Shown in pieces: positions 33,107-41,919 of a stretch of DNA of 64,000 bases. The stretch is from NCBI GenBank assembly GCA_021780935.1, contig JAJXXT010000144.1, forward strand, positions 20,883 to 84,882, in the 5' to 3' direction. The notes beneath the pieces were generated by a model. The model was not told the DNA's origin, ran no database searches, and saw nothing but the letters and a program-made list of their open reading frames with translations. The position numbers and the translations under genes are program-made. Every line of letters begins with the position of its first letter. Position 1 is the stretch's first letter. This DNA comes from Pseudomonadota bacterium (GTDB taxonomy: Bacteria > Pseudomonadota > Alphaproteobacteria > Acetobacterales > Acetobacteraceae).

Positions 33107-34663
33107 ATGACCGACCTCGACCGGATGCGCCTCGATCGCCGTCTCGAAACTCTCCTCACGCCGTTTTCCGGCGGGCCGGGTGCCACGATCGGCGTCTTTC
33201 GCGACGGGGAGGTGCTGGCGCACGCCAGCAGCGGCCTCGCGAGCCTGGAGCTCGGGGTGCCGATCGGGAAGGCGACGCGCTTTCGCATCGCCTCGGTCTC
33301 GAAACAATTCACCTGTGCCGCGGTGCTGCGCCTCGCCGAGGCTGGCCGTCTTTCGCTCGATGACGAGGCACGCACCTGGCTGCCAGAGCTGCCGAATTAC
33401 GCCACCAGCCTCACGATCGCGCATCTTCTGCACAACTCTGCCGGCGTGCGCGACATGTTGCAGCTCATGGCGCTCGGCGGCGCCGGCCTTGCCCAGCCAC
33501 TGCGCCGCGAGGCGCTGTTCGAGGCGATCTGCCGGCAATCCGCGCTGAACTTCGCGCCCGACACCGGCTATCTCTACAGCAACAGCAATTTCCTGCTTGC
33601 CGGCATGATCGTCGAGCGCGCCAGCGGCCTTGACCTGCCGACGTTTCTGCACCGGCATTTCTTCGCCCCCCTCGGCACGACCCGTACCGCGATGGTGGAG
33701 GACACGGCTGAGCCGGTCGTGGGCCTCGCGACGGGATACCTGCCGAGCGGTGATGGCTGGCAGCGGGCGCAGCACGGGTTTCCGCTCGGCGGCGAGGGCG
33801 GCCTCGTTTCCTGCGTCGAGGACCTGGCGCTGTGGGACCGCTATCTCGCGACCACGGGTGCGGCACTCGCGGCACAGCTCTCGACGCGGCGCCGTTTCGC
33901 CAACGGATTGGAGAGTTTCTACGCGCGCGGCCAGCAGGTGGGCCGCTGGCGTGGCGCGCTCGCCATCGAGCATGGCGGGCTGTGGCCGGGCTACAAGACG
34001 CATTTCCTGCGCCTGCCGGAGCATCGGCTCTGCGTTGTCGCCATCGCCAACAACGGACGTGCCGACCCGCTCGGCATGGCGTATGAGGCGGCGGAGGCGG
34101 TGCTGGGCGAGGCCCTCGCCCCGGTGCCGGAGCTTCCCGATGTCACGGCCTATGCCGGAACCTGGCTTGACCCCACTGAGCCGCAGAGCGTCGATTTCAC
34201 GCTCAAGGACGGGGTGCTCACCGGCAATGCCGGCGGTGTTCCCTTCGCCGTGGAGGCCAGCGGGGACGGCCGTGTGGCCGCGCGCCGCGGCTCCTTCCTG
34301 TTCACCTGCCGTATCGCCGGCGACCTTCTGCACGTGGAACAGGATGCGGGACGCATGGCGATCTGGCACCGCGCGCCGCCGACCGCGGCCCTGCCCCAGG
34401 GCCTCGACGGCACCTATGCCTCGGCCGATCTCGCCGCAACCTGGACCATCGGTGGCGAGACGGCGCATGTCGCGGGCCCGGTTGTGCGGGCCGCCGAACC
34501 CTGGTCGCTCGCCGGCGTGGAGGGTGACGTGTTTCGCATCTTAATTCCGGGCGCGCTGTTTCGCACCGTGCTCGACGTGCGGGCGGAACGCGAGGCCGGG
34601 CAGGTCCGCCGCCTGCATGTCCATGCCGGGCGGGTGCGCGGTATCGTGCTGGAGAAGCAATGA
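33107..34663 (+). CDS. Serine hydrolase, D-aminopeptidase-like (family S12)
   Basis: Beta-lactamase-fold hydrolase of 518 residues from the ATG at 33107. The catalytic Ser63-x-x-Lys66 is in ASVSKQFT, the Tyr motif in YLYSNSNF, and the third motif in EHGGLWPGYKT. After the catalytic domain (about 1-330) two beta-barrel-like C-terminal domains follow. Total length and layout match D-aminopeptidase (DAP) of Ochrobactrum anthropi, which is about 520 residues. No signal peptide is evident, so it is probably cytoplasmic. D-peptide or D-amino-acid amide hydrolysis is a family-based inference. Confidence 0.88.
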   Translation: MTDLDRMRLDRRLETLLTPFSGGPGATIGVFRDGEVLAHASSGLASLELGVPIGKATRFRIASVSKQFTCAAVLRLAEAGRLSLDDEARTWLPELPNYATSLTIAHLLHNSAGVRDMLQLMALGGAGLAQPLRREALFEAICRQSALNFAPDTGYLYSNSNFLLAGMIVERASGLDLPTFLHRHFFAPLGTTRTAMVEDTAEPVVGLATGYLPSGDGWQRAQHGFPLGGEGGLVSCVEDLALWDRYLATTGAALAAQLSTRRRFANGLESFYARGQQVGRWRGALAIEHGGLWPGYKTHFLRLPEHRLCVVAIANNGRADPLGMAYEAAEAVLGEALAPVPELPDVTAYAGTWLDPTEPQSVDFTLKDGVLTGNAGGVPFAVEASGDGRVAARRGSFLFTCRIAGDLLHVEQDAGRMAIWHRAPPTAALPQGLDGTYASADLAATWTIGGETAHVAGPVVRAAEPWSLAGVEGDVFRILIPGALFRTVLDVRAEREAGQVRRLHVHAGRVRGIVLEKQ

Positions 34664-35166
34664 TCACGCCTGGCTATGTGCGCGTCATGGCGCAATACAA
34701 CACCGAGATGAACCGCCGGCTCTACGCCGCCGCGGCGCGCCTGCCCGACGCCGCGCGCCGCGAGGAGGGTGGTGCCTTCTGGCACTCCATCCACGGCACG
34801 CTGACGCATCTGCTGTGGGGCGACAGCATGTGGATGTCGCGCTTCGACGGGTGGCGGAAGCCCGATGTACCGATCGGCGGCAGCGACACCATGGTCGCCG
34901 ATTTCGCCACCCTGCGCTCGCTGCGGGAGGCCGCCGACGCGCGCATCGAGGATTGGGCGGCGCGCGTCACCGATGCATGGCTGGCTGACGATCTCGTGTG
35001 GTATTCCGGTGCGGCGCAGAAGGAGATGCGCCGCGGCCGCGCCGGGCTGGTGGTGCATTTCTTCAACCACCAGACACATCATCGCGGTCAGGCCCACGCG
35101 CTGATCACCCGCGCCGGCGAGGCCACCGGCGACACGGATCTGATGCTGGTCGTGCCACTGCCATGA
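34660..35166 (+). CDS. DinB family protein
   Basis: DinB/YfiT-like four-helix-bundle protein of 168 residues. Candidate metal-binding histidines are in FWHSIHGTLTHLLWGD and HFFNHQTHHRGQ, the usual three-His arrangement. It overlaps the D-aminopeptidase-like gene by 4 bp (ATGA). DinB proteins include thiol-dependent S-transferases and damage-inducible proteins of unknown activity; nothing here narrows that down. Confidence 0.88.
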   Translation: MITPGYVRVMAQYNTEMNRRLYAAAARLPDAARREEGGAFWHSIHGTLTHLLWGDSMWMSRFDGWRKPDVPIGGSDTMVADFATLRSLREAADARIEDWAARVTDAWLADDLVWYSGAAQKEMRRGRAGLVVHFFNHQTHHRGQAHALITRAGEATGDTDLMLVVPLP

Positions 35167-35184
35167 CGCCTGGAGGGGAAACCG

Positions 35185-35985
35185 ATGGGTGACAGGCTCG
35201 CGGACAGGGTTGCGATCGTCGTGGGAGCCGGGTCGAGCGGGCCCGGCTGGGGCAACGGCAAGGCAACCGCCGTGACTTTCGCGCGCGAGGGGGCGAAAGT
35301 GCTCTGTGTGGATGTCAGTGTCGAGGCGGCGGCAGAGACCGCCGGCATCATCGCGGGTGAGGGCGGCGAGGCGCGCGTGTTCCACGCCGATGTCACCCGT
35401 TCCGCCGACCTCGCGGCGATGACCCGGGCCTGCCTCGACACCTGGGGTCGCATCGATGTGCTCGACAACAATGTTGGCATCGCCGTGGTCGGCGGCGTCG
35501 TCGAGATCGAGGAGGATGAGTGGGACCGCGTGATGGCGGTCAACCTCAAATCGTGTTTCCTGGCCATGAAGCACGTGATCCCGGTGATGCAGCGCCAGGG
35601 TGGCGGCGCGATCGTCAACATCTCCTCGGTGGCCGGCATTCGTTACACGGGCGTTCCATATTCCACCTATTACGCGAGCAAGGCGGCGATGAACCATCTC
35701 ACGCGCACCACCGCGGTGCAGTACGCACCTCAGCATATCCGGGTGAACGCGGTGCTGCCGGGCCTGATGGAAACGCCGATGGTCGCGAACTCCGCCGGTC
35801 TCATCGCCTCCTATGGTGGTGCAGAGGAACTGTGGCGCGCCCGCGCCCGCCAGGTGCCGTTGGGTTTCGGCGGTAATGCCTGGGATGTTGCGAATGCCGC
35901 GCTGTTTCTCGCCTGCGACGAGAGCCGCTACATCACCGGCCAGGAACTCGTGGTCGATGGCGGCCTGACGCAGAAATACGCGTGA
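35185..35985 (+). CDS. SDR family oxidoreductase
   Basis: Short-chain dehydrogenase of 266 residues, with GGAGGGG upstream of the ATG. The cofactor motif is elongated (GAGSSGPGWGNGKA), a variant seen in one SDR branch. NNVG replaces NNAG, and the catalytic ISSVAG serine and YYASK follow. The C-terminal FLACDESRYITGQ segment is standard. Its stop overlaps the start of the next gene. The substrate is unknown. Confidence 0.88.
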   Translation: MGDRLADRVAIVVGAGSSGPGWGNGKATAVTFAREGAKVLCVDVSVEAAAETAGIIAGEGGEARVFHADVTRSADLAAMTRACLDTWGRIDVLDNNVGIAVVGGVVEIEEDEWDRVMAVNLKSCFLAMKHVIPVMQRQGGGAIVNISSVAGIRYTGVPYSTYYASKAAMNHLTRTTAVQYAPQHIRVNAVLPGLMETPMVANSAGLIASYGGAEELWRARARQVPLGFGGNAWDVANAALFLACDESRYITGQELVVDGGLTQKYA

Positions 35986-36584
35986 TGCGCCCGGTGTTTT
36001 TTGCGGTGGCATTGCTGTCGCTGCTGTCGCTGCTGGTGGCGCCGATGCTCCCCGCCGCGGCCGCCGTGTCGCCGCCGGGCACTGCCGCGGTTCCACCACC
36101 GGGCAGCGCCGCCGCTGCATCACCGGGTATCGCCGCTGCTCCAACGCCAAGCGGCGCTGCCGCCCGATCGCCAGGCGGCGCCGCCTCGGCAACGATGCCA
36201 GCGCCCGCCGCCTGCCAGGGCATCGGTCCCACGCCCGAAAAACTTCCGGCATCCCTCGTCGGCGCGTTCCTGCGTGCCTTTGGCCTGATCGCGCCACAAC
36301 TGGCTCAGGGGGCGGTGGTACGCTGCGCCGGCGGCCGGTTGCTGGCCTGCACGCCGGGCGCCAACCTGCCCTGCGGCCTCGCCGATACGCGCCAGCAGCT
36401 TCCCCAGGCCGGTGCGTGGTGCGCACAGCACCCCAATGCCCCATTCATCCCAGCCTTCGTCACCGGCCACGACACGATTTATGCCTGGCGCTGCGACGGG
36501 CCGAGTGCTGCGATCGCCAGCCAGATCGCGCATGTGGACCCGCAGGGCTACGTCGCGGAATACTGGCGTCCGCTGGGCTCGTGA
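35985..36584 (+). CDS. Secreted hypothetical protein with Pro/Ala-rich linker
   Basis: Protein of 199 residues with a signal peptide (hydrophobic FFAVALLSLLSLLVAP, cleavage after AAAA). An imperfectly repeated Pro/Ala/Gly-rich linker spans about residues 28-75. The C-terminal domain contains several cysteines (PAACQG, VRCAGG, LLACTPG, LPCGLAD, AWCAQH, AWRCDG) that could form disulfides in the periplasm. The start may be the ATG at 35985 or a GTG one codon earlier, both overlapping the SDR stop. I recognise no enzymatic function; the Cys-rich core is a conserved-looking domain of unknown role. Confidence 0.7.
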   Translation: MRPVFFAVALLSLLSLLVAPMLPAAAAVSPPGTAAVPPPGSAAAASPGIAAAPTPSGAAARSPGGAASATMPAPAACQGIGPTPEKLPASLVGAFLRAFGLIAPQLAQGAVVRCAGGRLLACTPGANLPCGLADTRQQLPQAGAWCAQHPNAPFIPAFVTGHDTIYAWRCDGPSAAIASQIAHVDPQGYVAEYWRPLGS

Positions 36585-36625
36585 GCCGCGTCACACGATC
36601 TCCTAACGATCGGTTATCGTAACGA

Positions 36626-37522
36626 TCAGCCGAGAAACGCGTCCAGCGCGGCCAGCGTCTCCTCCGGCGCCTCCTCCGCGAGGTAATGGCCGCTGGGGAT
36701 CGGCCCGCCGCTGACCCGTCCCGCGACATAGGGCGCCCATACCCCGAGCGGCTCGTACCAGGTGCCGATCCGGCCCTCGGCACCCCACAGCACCAGCGTA
36801 TCGCAGGCGACGCGCTGTCCCGCGGCGCGGCTTGCCCGATCGTGTTCGAGGTCGATCGTCGCAGCGGCCCGGTAATCCTCGCACATGCCACGGATATTGG
36901 CCGGGCTGACGGCATGGCGCAGATATTCCGCCCACGCCTCGGGCCCGAATCGCGTCTCGGCATCGGCGCCGCGCCCGGTATGCGCGCGCAGCCAGGTCTC
37001 CGGCGCCGCATCGATCAGGTTTTCCGGAAACGGATGCGGCTGTGCCAGCCAGAACCAGTGATAATAGCCCAGCGCGAAGCCCATGTCGGCGCGCTCGAAA
37101 TGTTCGATCGTCGGAACGATGTCGAGCACCGCGAGCCGCTCGACCCGTGCCGGATAGTCGACCGCGAGCCGGTGCGCCACCCGTGCGCCGCGGTCATGGC
37201 CCACCAGGCGGAACCGCTCGTGCCCCAGCGCCGTCATCACATCGGCCATGTCCTGGGCCATGCGGCGTTTGGCATAGGGCGCATGGTCGCGTGTCGCCGC
37301 CGGTTTCAGGCTGTCGCCATAGCCACGCAGATCGGCGCAAACCACATGAAACCGCTGTGCCAGCAGCGGCGCCACGTGGCGCCACATCACGTGCGATTGC
37401 GGGTTGCCATGCAGCAGCAGCAGCGGCGGGCCGAAGCCGCCATGGCGCACGCGCACCGTTCCGCCCGGCTGCGCCTCGTCCGCGACCGGAATATCGGCAA
37501 GCGTGAATCCCTCGAACATCAT
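36626..37522 (-). CDS. Fluoroacetate/haloacetate dehalogenase-like alpha/beta hydrolase
   Basis: Alpha/beta hydrolase of 298 residues from the ATG at 37522, preceded by GGGAGGC and overlapping the EamA gene stop. The nucleophile elbow GHDRGARVAHR gives Asp110, Arg111 and Arg114. Asp134 and His279 complete the triad. The halide pocket residues His155 and Trp156 (YYHWFWLAQP) and Tyr217 (CEDYRA) are all present. Numbering is almost identical to the fluoroacetate dehalogenase RPA1163 of Rhodopseudomonas palustris. Hydrolysis of a haloacetate, possibly including C-F bonds, is therefore likely. Epoxide hydrolases share the fold but not this His-Trp-Tyr pocket. Confidence 0.87.
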   Translation of the reverse strand: MMFEGFTLADIPVADEAQPGGTVRVRHGGFGPPLLLLHGNPQSHVMWRHVAPLLAQRFHVVCADLRGYGDSLKPAATRDHAPYAKRRMAQDMADVMTALGHERFRLVGHDRGARVAHRLAVDYPARVERLAVLDIVPTIEHFERADMGFALGYYHWFWLAQPHPFPENLIDAAPETWLRAHTGRGADAETRFGPEAWAEYLRHAVSPANIRGMCEDYRAAATIDLEHDRASRAAGQRVACDTLVLWGAEGRIGTWYEPLGVWAPYVAGRVSGGPIPSGHYLAEEAPEETLAALDAFLG

Positions 37523-38415
37523 GCCTCCCCAATGGGTCGGCCGCGCCGACCGCGCGCCAGGATGACACCGCCGAGTGCCACGGCAAAGCCGAGCATCTGC
37601 ACCGGCCCCAGCGTGTCGCCGAACAACAGCCAGGCCTGCAACGCCGACAGCGCCGGCACCAGGAACAGCAGCGACGTGGTCCGCGCCGCCTCGCCACGGC
37701 GCATCAGCCAGATGAACAGCGGCCCGGCGACGCCCGAAAGCCCCAGCACCGCATAGGCGAGCCACCCATACAGCGACGGTGCGCCCACCCAGCGGTGCTC
37801 GCCCAGCAGCAGCACCACGGCGAGCGAGAAGATCGCCGCCCCGATGTTCTGCAGCACGTTGGCAACCATCAGGTCGGCGGCGGCGAGATGCGTCTTCTGC
37901 AGGATCATGCCGCCGGTCACCGCGAGCGTGCCGGCGAACGCCACGACGACGGCCAGCGGCGGAAATCCGCCGGCGCCGCCGCCGAGATGCGGCGCCACCA
38001 CCATCGTGACCCCGGCAAATCCCACCAACAGCCCCGCGATGACCTGCATCGGCACGCGCTCGCGCAGCATGCGCGCGGCGACGATGGCGGTGATCGGTGG
38101 TTGCAGTGCCGCGATCAGCGCCGCCACGCCGGCGGAGAGCCCGTGCGCCACCGCCCAGTAAACCGCGCCGAGATAGCCGCCGTACTGCACGCCACCGACC
38201 AGCAGATGCATCGTCCAGTCGCGCGCCCCTGGCCAGGGCCGGCGCGCCGCCGCGGCGACCAGAGCGAAGACCAGCGCCGTCAGCGCGAAGCGCGCGACCA
38301 AAAACAGGTCCGGGTCGACAAAGGGCCGCACGCCGCGCGCCACGACGAAGCCCGACGCCCACATCACGACAAAGATGGTCGGCGCGACGATGCGTGCCGC
38401 GAAACCCGGCCTCAT
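37519..38415 (-). CDS. EamA/DMT-family transporter
   Basis: Drug/metabolite transporter of 298 residues with ten hydrophobic segments and two EamA repeats. The first begins FVVMWASGFVVARGV and the second around VVVAFAGTLAVTGGM. It is co-transcribed with and upstream of the dehalogenase-like gene, overlapping it by 4 bp. It could export a metabolite, for example a haloacid or fluoride-related compound, but the coupling gives no proof of substrate. Confidence 0.88.
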   Translation of the reverse strand: MRPGFAARIVAPTIFVVMWASGFVVARGVRPFVDPDLFLVARFALTALVFALVAAAARRPWPGARDWTMHLLVGGVQYGGYLGAVYWAVAHGLSAGVAALIAALQPPITAIVAARMLRERVPMQVIAGLLVGFAGVTMVVAPHLGGGAGGFPPLAVVVAFAGTLAVTGGMILQKTHLAAADLMVANVLQNIGAAIFSLAVVLLLGEHRWVGAPSLYGWLAYAVLGLSGVAGPLFIWLMRRGEAARTTSLLFLVPALSALQAWLLFGDTLGPVQMLGFAVALGGVILARGRRGRPIGEA

Positions 38416-38526
38416 GGCCCACAGGTCACGGGTTGACCATCAGGGCAAGGCCGCTTGGCTTGGCCGGTCGGTTCGGGCGCGTCGGGCAGGTCCCGGTGCG
38501 CCGGTCGGGGCGGGCGTCGCCGCGCG

Positions 38527-39570
38527 CTAGGATTTCTGTGTCCCCGCCGCGGCCTGCTTCATGATCGCGCCGGTCATCGGGATGAAGAACACCCCGACAT
38601 CGCGTCGCGAATGGATCTTGCCGCGGGCATCCTTGGTATAGACGTAGAGGAACTGCCCGCGCTTCCAGGGCTGCCCGATCGGCACCAGCATGATGCCTCC
38701 GGGCTTGAGCTGTTTGAACAGGTCCGGCGGCGCGAACTGCGCCGAGCAGGTCACGATGATGCGGTCGAACCCGCCCTTCACCTCCGGCCAGCCGTAATAG
38801 CCGTCGCCCACCCGGGTGATGACGTTGTCGTAGCCAATCGGCTTGAAGATGTGGTGCACCGCGTTGCCAAGCGGCGCGATGATCTCGATCGAATAGGCCT
38901 TGTCGACGATGCGCGACAGCACCGAACTCTGATAGCCGCTGCCGGTGCCGATCTCGAGCGTGGTCTGCCCGGGTTCGGGCTTGAGCACCTGTGTCATGTA
39001 AGCCTGGCCGAGATAGTCCGACAGCGCCGAGCCATACCCGATCGCCCACGGCTTCGGGTCGCTTTCATACGCCTCCGCCGGCAGCGGCATCTTCTGCTCA
39101 TAATTATAGTGGTAGTAATCGCGTGGCACCGCGGCGAAGGCTGCGAGCACCGCCGGGTCGGCATGGCCGAGATGGGATTTGAGGTAGGAGGCGATCAACG
39201 CCAGCGCCGCCGGCCGCCGCGCCTGGATCGCCGCGAACTCGGCTTCGGAGATGTTGGCGGGCCGGCCGCCCTGGCGCATCGCCTTCTCATACGCGGCGAG
39301 CGTCCAGCCGCCTTCCGCCACGTTCACCCCCGGCTGGATGACCACGGCCTGGCTCGCCGGCGCGGCAGCGGGTGGTGCGGCGGGGGGCGTCGCGGCAGGC
39401 GGCGCCGCGGCGGGGGTCGAGGTCGCCGGAGTCGTGGGCGCCGGAGTCGTGGGCGTCGGAGTCGTGGGCGTCGGCGCGGTGGTCTGGGCGGCGGCATCGG
39501 CGGCCGCGGCGAGAAACGGCGCCGCCATGGCGGTGGCGACGATGCGGCGACGTGTAAGGTTCTGGCTCAA
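38527..39570 (-). CDS. Exported protein-L-isoaspartate O-methyltransferase-like protein
   Basis: SAM-dependent methyltransferase of the PCMT family, 347 residues. A TTG start at 39570 is chosen because it overlaps the upstream stop (TTGA), has GAGGAG before it, and gives a twin-arginine-like signal peptide (LTRRRIVATAMAAPF) ending at ADAAA. A Pro/Thr/Ala-rich linker of about 45 residues follows. The methyltransferase domain has motif I LEIGTGSGYQ and a later VGDGYYGWPE. Normal PCMTs are cytosolic and about 210 residues. Export would need SAM outside the cytoplasm, which is puzzling. It is encoded next to a membrane spermidine-synthase-like protein. Confidence 0.85.
   Translation of the reverse strand: MSQNLTRRRIVATAMAAPFLAAAADAAAQTTAPTPTTPTPTTPAPTTPATSTPAAAPPAATPPAAPPAAAPASQAVVIQPGVNVAEGGWTLAAYEKAMRQGGRPANISEAEFAAIQARRPAALALIASYLKSHLGHADPAVLAAFAAVPRDYYHYNYEQKMPLPAEAYESDPKPWAIGYGSALSDYLGQAYMTQVLKPEPGQTTLEIGTGSGYQSSVLSRIVDKAYSIEIIAPLGNAVHHIFKPIGYDNVITRVGDGYYGWPEVKGGFDRIIVTCSAQFAPPDLFKQLKPGGIMLVPIGQPWKRGQFLYVYTKDARGKIHSRRDVGVFFIPMTGAIMKQAAAGTQKS
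39425..39469 (+). repeat. 15-bp tandem repeat, three copies
   Basis: Three near-identical copies of GCCGGAGTCGTGGGC (the third starts GTC) lie inside the linker region of the exported methyltransferase gene. They encode the PTTPA/T repeats of the Pro/Thr-rich linker. Copy number is likely to vary between strains. Confidence 0.85.
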
Positions 39571-41918
39571 GACTCGCTCCTCGCGGCGGGAAAACTCAGC
39601 GCTGCCACTCCATAGAGCAGGGCGGCACCGCTGAGAACCACCGCGAAGCCACGTTCCAGCGCCACCAGGTTGGCGAGCGGCGTCGCCACCACCGAAAACG
39701 CGCCGTTCAGCGCCCACGCCCAGGGCAGAAATGGCCCTCGGCCCACCCGCCCGAGCCCGAGCGGGAAGGGCATGCCCATGGCGAACGCGACGGGGCAGGC
39801 CGCCAACAGCACCAGCGCCGCGCGCGCCGCCAGCGGCCAGCCGAGCGTTGCCAGCATCGCCGGCCACGCGCCGAGCCGCATCGCGAGCGCCCAGGCGATA
39901 ACGCAGAACGCCGCGATCACCACCGCACGGCGTGGCCGCCCGATCCGCCCGCTCGCGAGGCTGCCCATCCCAGCCGCGATCAGCATTCCCGCGAGCACGA
40001 CGGCAAAGCCTAATGTTGCATCGTCGAGATAAAAACTCGCATACTGGATCAGCACCAATTCAACTGACAGAAAGCCGAGCCCGAGGGAGGCGAAATACAC
40101 CGCCGCACGGCGCATTCCGCCCCGCTCCATCCGGTCCCGGCGCAGCCGACGCCCCGCCACGAGCGGCAGCACCAGCACCACCAGCGCGATCACCCCCGCC
40201 TGCACCAGCACGGCGAGATTGACCAGCGGCCCCAGCTCCGCCTGCGGCAGCAACTCGATACGCTTCAAGATTAACCCGATCTGCCCCAGTCGCAGCACGT
40301 CGAAGAAGAACGGCCGGTTGAGCGTGATCGGCGACAGGTCGAAGGCACGGCCGGACGCGGTGGGCTGGCCCGCGATGGCCGCCGGCGCCTCGTTGGCGAT
40401 TGCGTCCTGCGGGCCGCCCCCGGTCTGCACCTGGCCCTTTCTGAAGGAGACCGGCGGCAGGTCATTGTAGATGTTGGCGCGCGCCGCGGCGACGTTCATC
40501 CCCTTGTAGAAACTAACGTCGAAGGAACGGTTGTCGCAGAACTTCTTCGCCACGGCGATGCGCGCGGCGCTGAACGGCGAGGGTGAAACCAGAACCCGGG
40601 CATTCCAGGCGGAGCGATAGACCAGCAGGTGTGCCGCGACATCGCCGATCCCGGCCTCGTGCAGCGCCAGCCGCGCGGTTGCGAGGACCCGCAGCGTATA
40701 GGCTGGAAATTCACGAATTGATACGGGAATGGAAAGAATCCCGTCTGGCCTCAGATGCCGTAGATAGACGGCCATGGCCTGGGCCGCGAAGGCGCTGGCG
40801 TTCGGCGGGTCCGCCTTGAGAAAATCGGACGCGATGTCGATGATATCCCAGTGCCCGCGCCGTGCCGCCGCGACAGGTGATGCAGCGGTTACCGGCCCCA
40901 CGACCCGCGCCGCGCGACGCAGTGCGGGGTCCGGCTCGACGGTCGTGATCGCGGCGGCGCCGAGCTTGCGCGCCTCCAGGATATGCCAGCCGCCGGAGGC
41001 GCCGATCAGCAGAACACGGGGATGCGCGATCAGCCGATAGGGCAGGGCGTCGAGTTCACTCGGCACGAAGCCGAGCTTCGCGCCATGCGCCGGGGCGAGG
41101 GCTGCGAGCCGGTTGCCGTCGCGGTAGAGCCCGAGCGCGCGCGGCGGCCCGCTCATGCCGAGCATCGCCGCGTCGTTGGAGACGTCGATATCGACGCGCT
41201 CGGTAAAGTCGTCCATCACCATGTAGAGCCCGCGCGGCGAGATCCAGCGCGCGACGACGCGGCTATGCGGCACATGCAGCGGCGCATAGATCGCCTTGAA
41301 CTCGGAGAACGTGCCGGGGTTGGCGAACAGCAGCGGAGCGCCGGCGAGGATCAGCGCCACGCCGGAGGCGATCGCCGGCAGTCGCCCGCGCGCGGCGAAC
41401 GCCACCGGCACCAGCAGTGCCGCCGGCAGCATGAAGGGCGGCACGACATACATCGCGGCGAGAACCGCGAGCGCCCCGCAGCCCGCGCCCAGCAGGTCCG
41501 CCGCATAGACCCGGCCCAGCCGTTCCGGCGCAACAATGAACGAGAGTCCGACGAACAGTCCCGCCAGCACGAAGGCCGGCAGCAGACAGACATAGTAAAG
41601 CAGGATGTTGAGAAACTCGTCGCCGAACGTCACTTTGTTCTGCAGGCGCAGCGGGTTGAACGGGTCGAGATCGGCGGTGAAGGCGCCAAAGCCGATGGCA
41701 AGCACGATCGCCGCCGGCAGCCAGGCGAGCATCGACCGCGCATGCCGTTCGAACCATCCCTCGGCCAGCGCCAGCACCACGCCCGAAACCGCGAAGCCGG
41801 CCAGCACGATGGAAATGACCCAGTAGCCATAGGCCGACCAGGTCGCCACCGCGAAGGCACGGGTCAGCGCGATCTCGAAGCCGATGGTCGAGGCCGAGAC
41901 GATGAACAGCGGCAGCAT
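39567..41918 (-). CDS. Polytopic membrane protein with spermidine-synthase-like domain
   Basis: Large protein of 783 residues. An N-terminal block of about six transmembrane segments is followed by a soluble domain (about residues 230-480) resembling spermine/spermidine synthase, with a degenerate SAM-binding LLIGASGGWHILEARK. A second membrane block lies at about 540-775. It is translationally linked to the exported methyltransferase (TTGA overlap) and starts one base after the hydrolase stop. Such membrane spermidine-synthase-like proteins have no established activity. The pairing with an exported methyltransferase suggests envelope protein or substrate modification. The start at 41918 lacks a clear ribosome-binding site. 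Confidence 0.8.
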   Translation of the reverse strand: MLPLFIVSASTIGFEIALTRAFAVATWSAYGYWVISIVLAGFAVSGVVLALAEGWFERHARSMLAWLPAAIVLAIGFGAFTADLDPFNPLRLQNKVTFGDEFLNILLYYVCLLPAFVLAGLFVGLSFIVAPERLGRVYAADLLGAGCGALAVLAAMYVVPPFMLPAALLVPVAFAARGRLPAIASGVALILAGAPLLFANPGTFSEFKAIYAPLHVPHSRVVARWISPRGLYMVMDDFTERVDIDVSNDAAMLGMSGPPRALGLYRDGNRLAALAPAHGAKLGFVPSELDALPYRLIAHPRVLLIGASGGWHILEARKLGAAAITTVEPDPALRRAARVVGPVTAASPVAAARRGHWDIIDIASDFLKADPPNASAFAAQAMAVYLRHLRPDGILSIPVSIREFPAYTLRVLATARLALHEAGIGDVAAHLLVYRSAWNARVLVSPSPFSAARIAVAKKFCDNRSFDVSFYKGMNVAAARANIYNDLPPVSFRKGQVQTGGGPQDAIANEAPAAIAGQPTASGRAFDLSPITLNRPFFFDVLRLGQIGLILKRIELLPQAELGPLVNLAVLVQAGVIALVVLVLPLVAGRRLRRDRMERGGMRRAAVYFASLGLGFLSVELVLIQYASFYLDDATLGFAVVLAGMLIAAGMGSLASGRIGRPRRAVVIAAFCVIAWALAMRLGAWPAMLATLGWPLAARAALVLLAACPVAFAMGMPFPLGLGRVGRGPFLPWAWALNGAFSVVATPLANLVALERGFAVVLSGAALLYGVAALSFPAARSES

Positions 41919-41919
41919 G

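Noticed and set aside
36600..36625. Short inverted repeat ACGAT/ATCGT between convergent genes as a terminator
   Set aside because: Only a 5-bp stem without a T-tract; not convincing.
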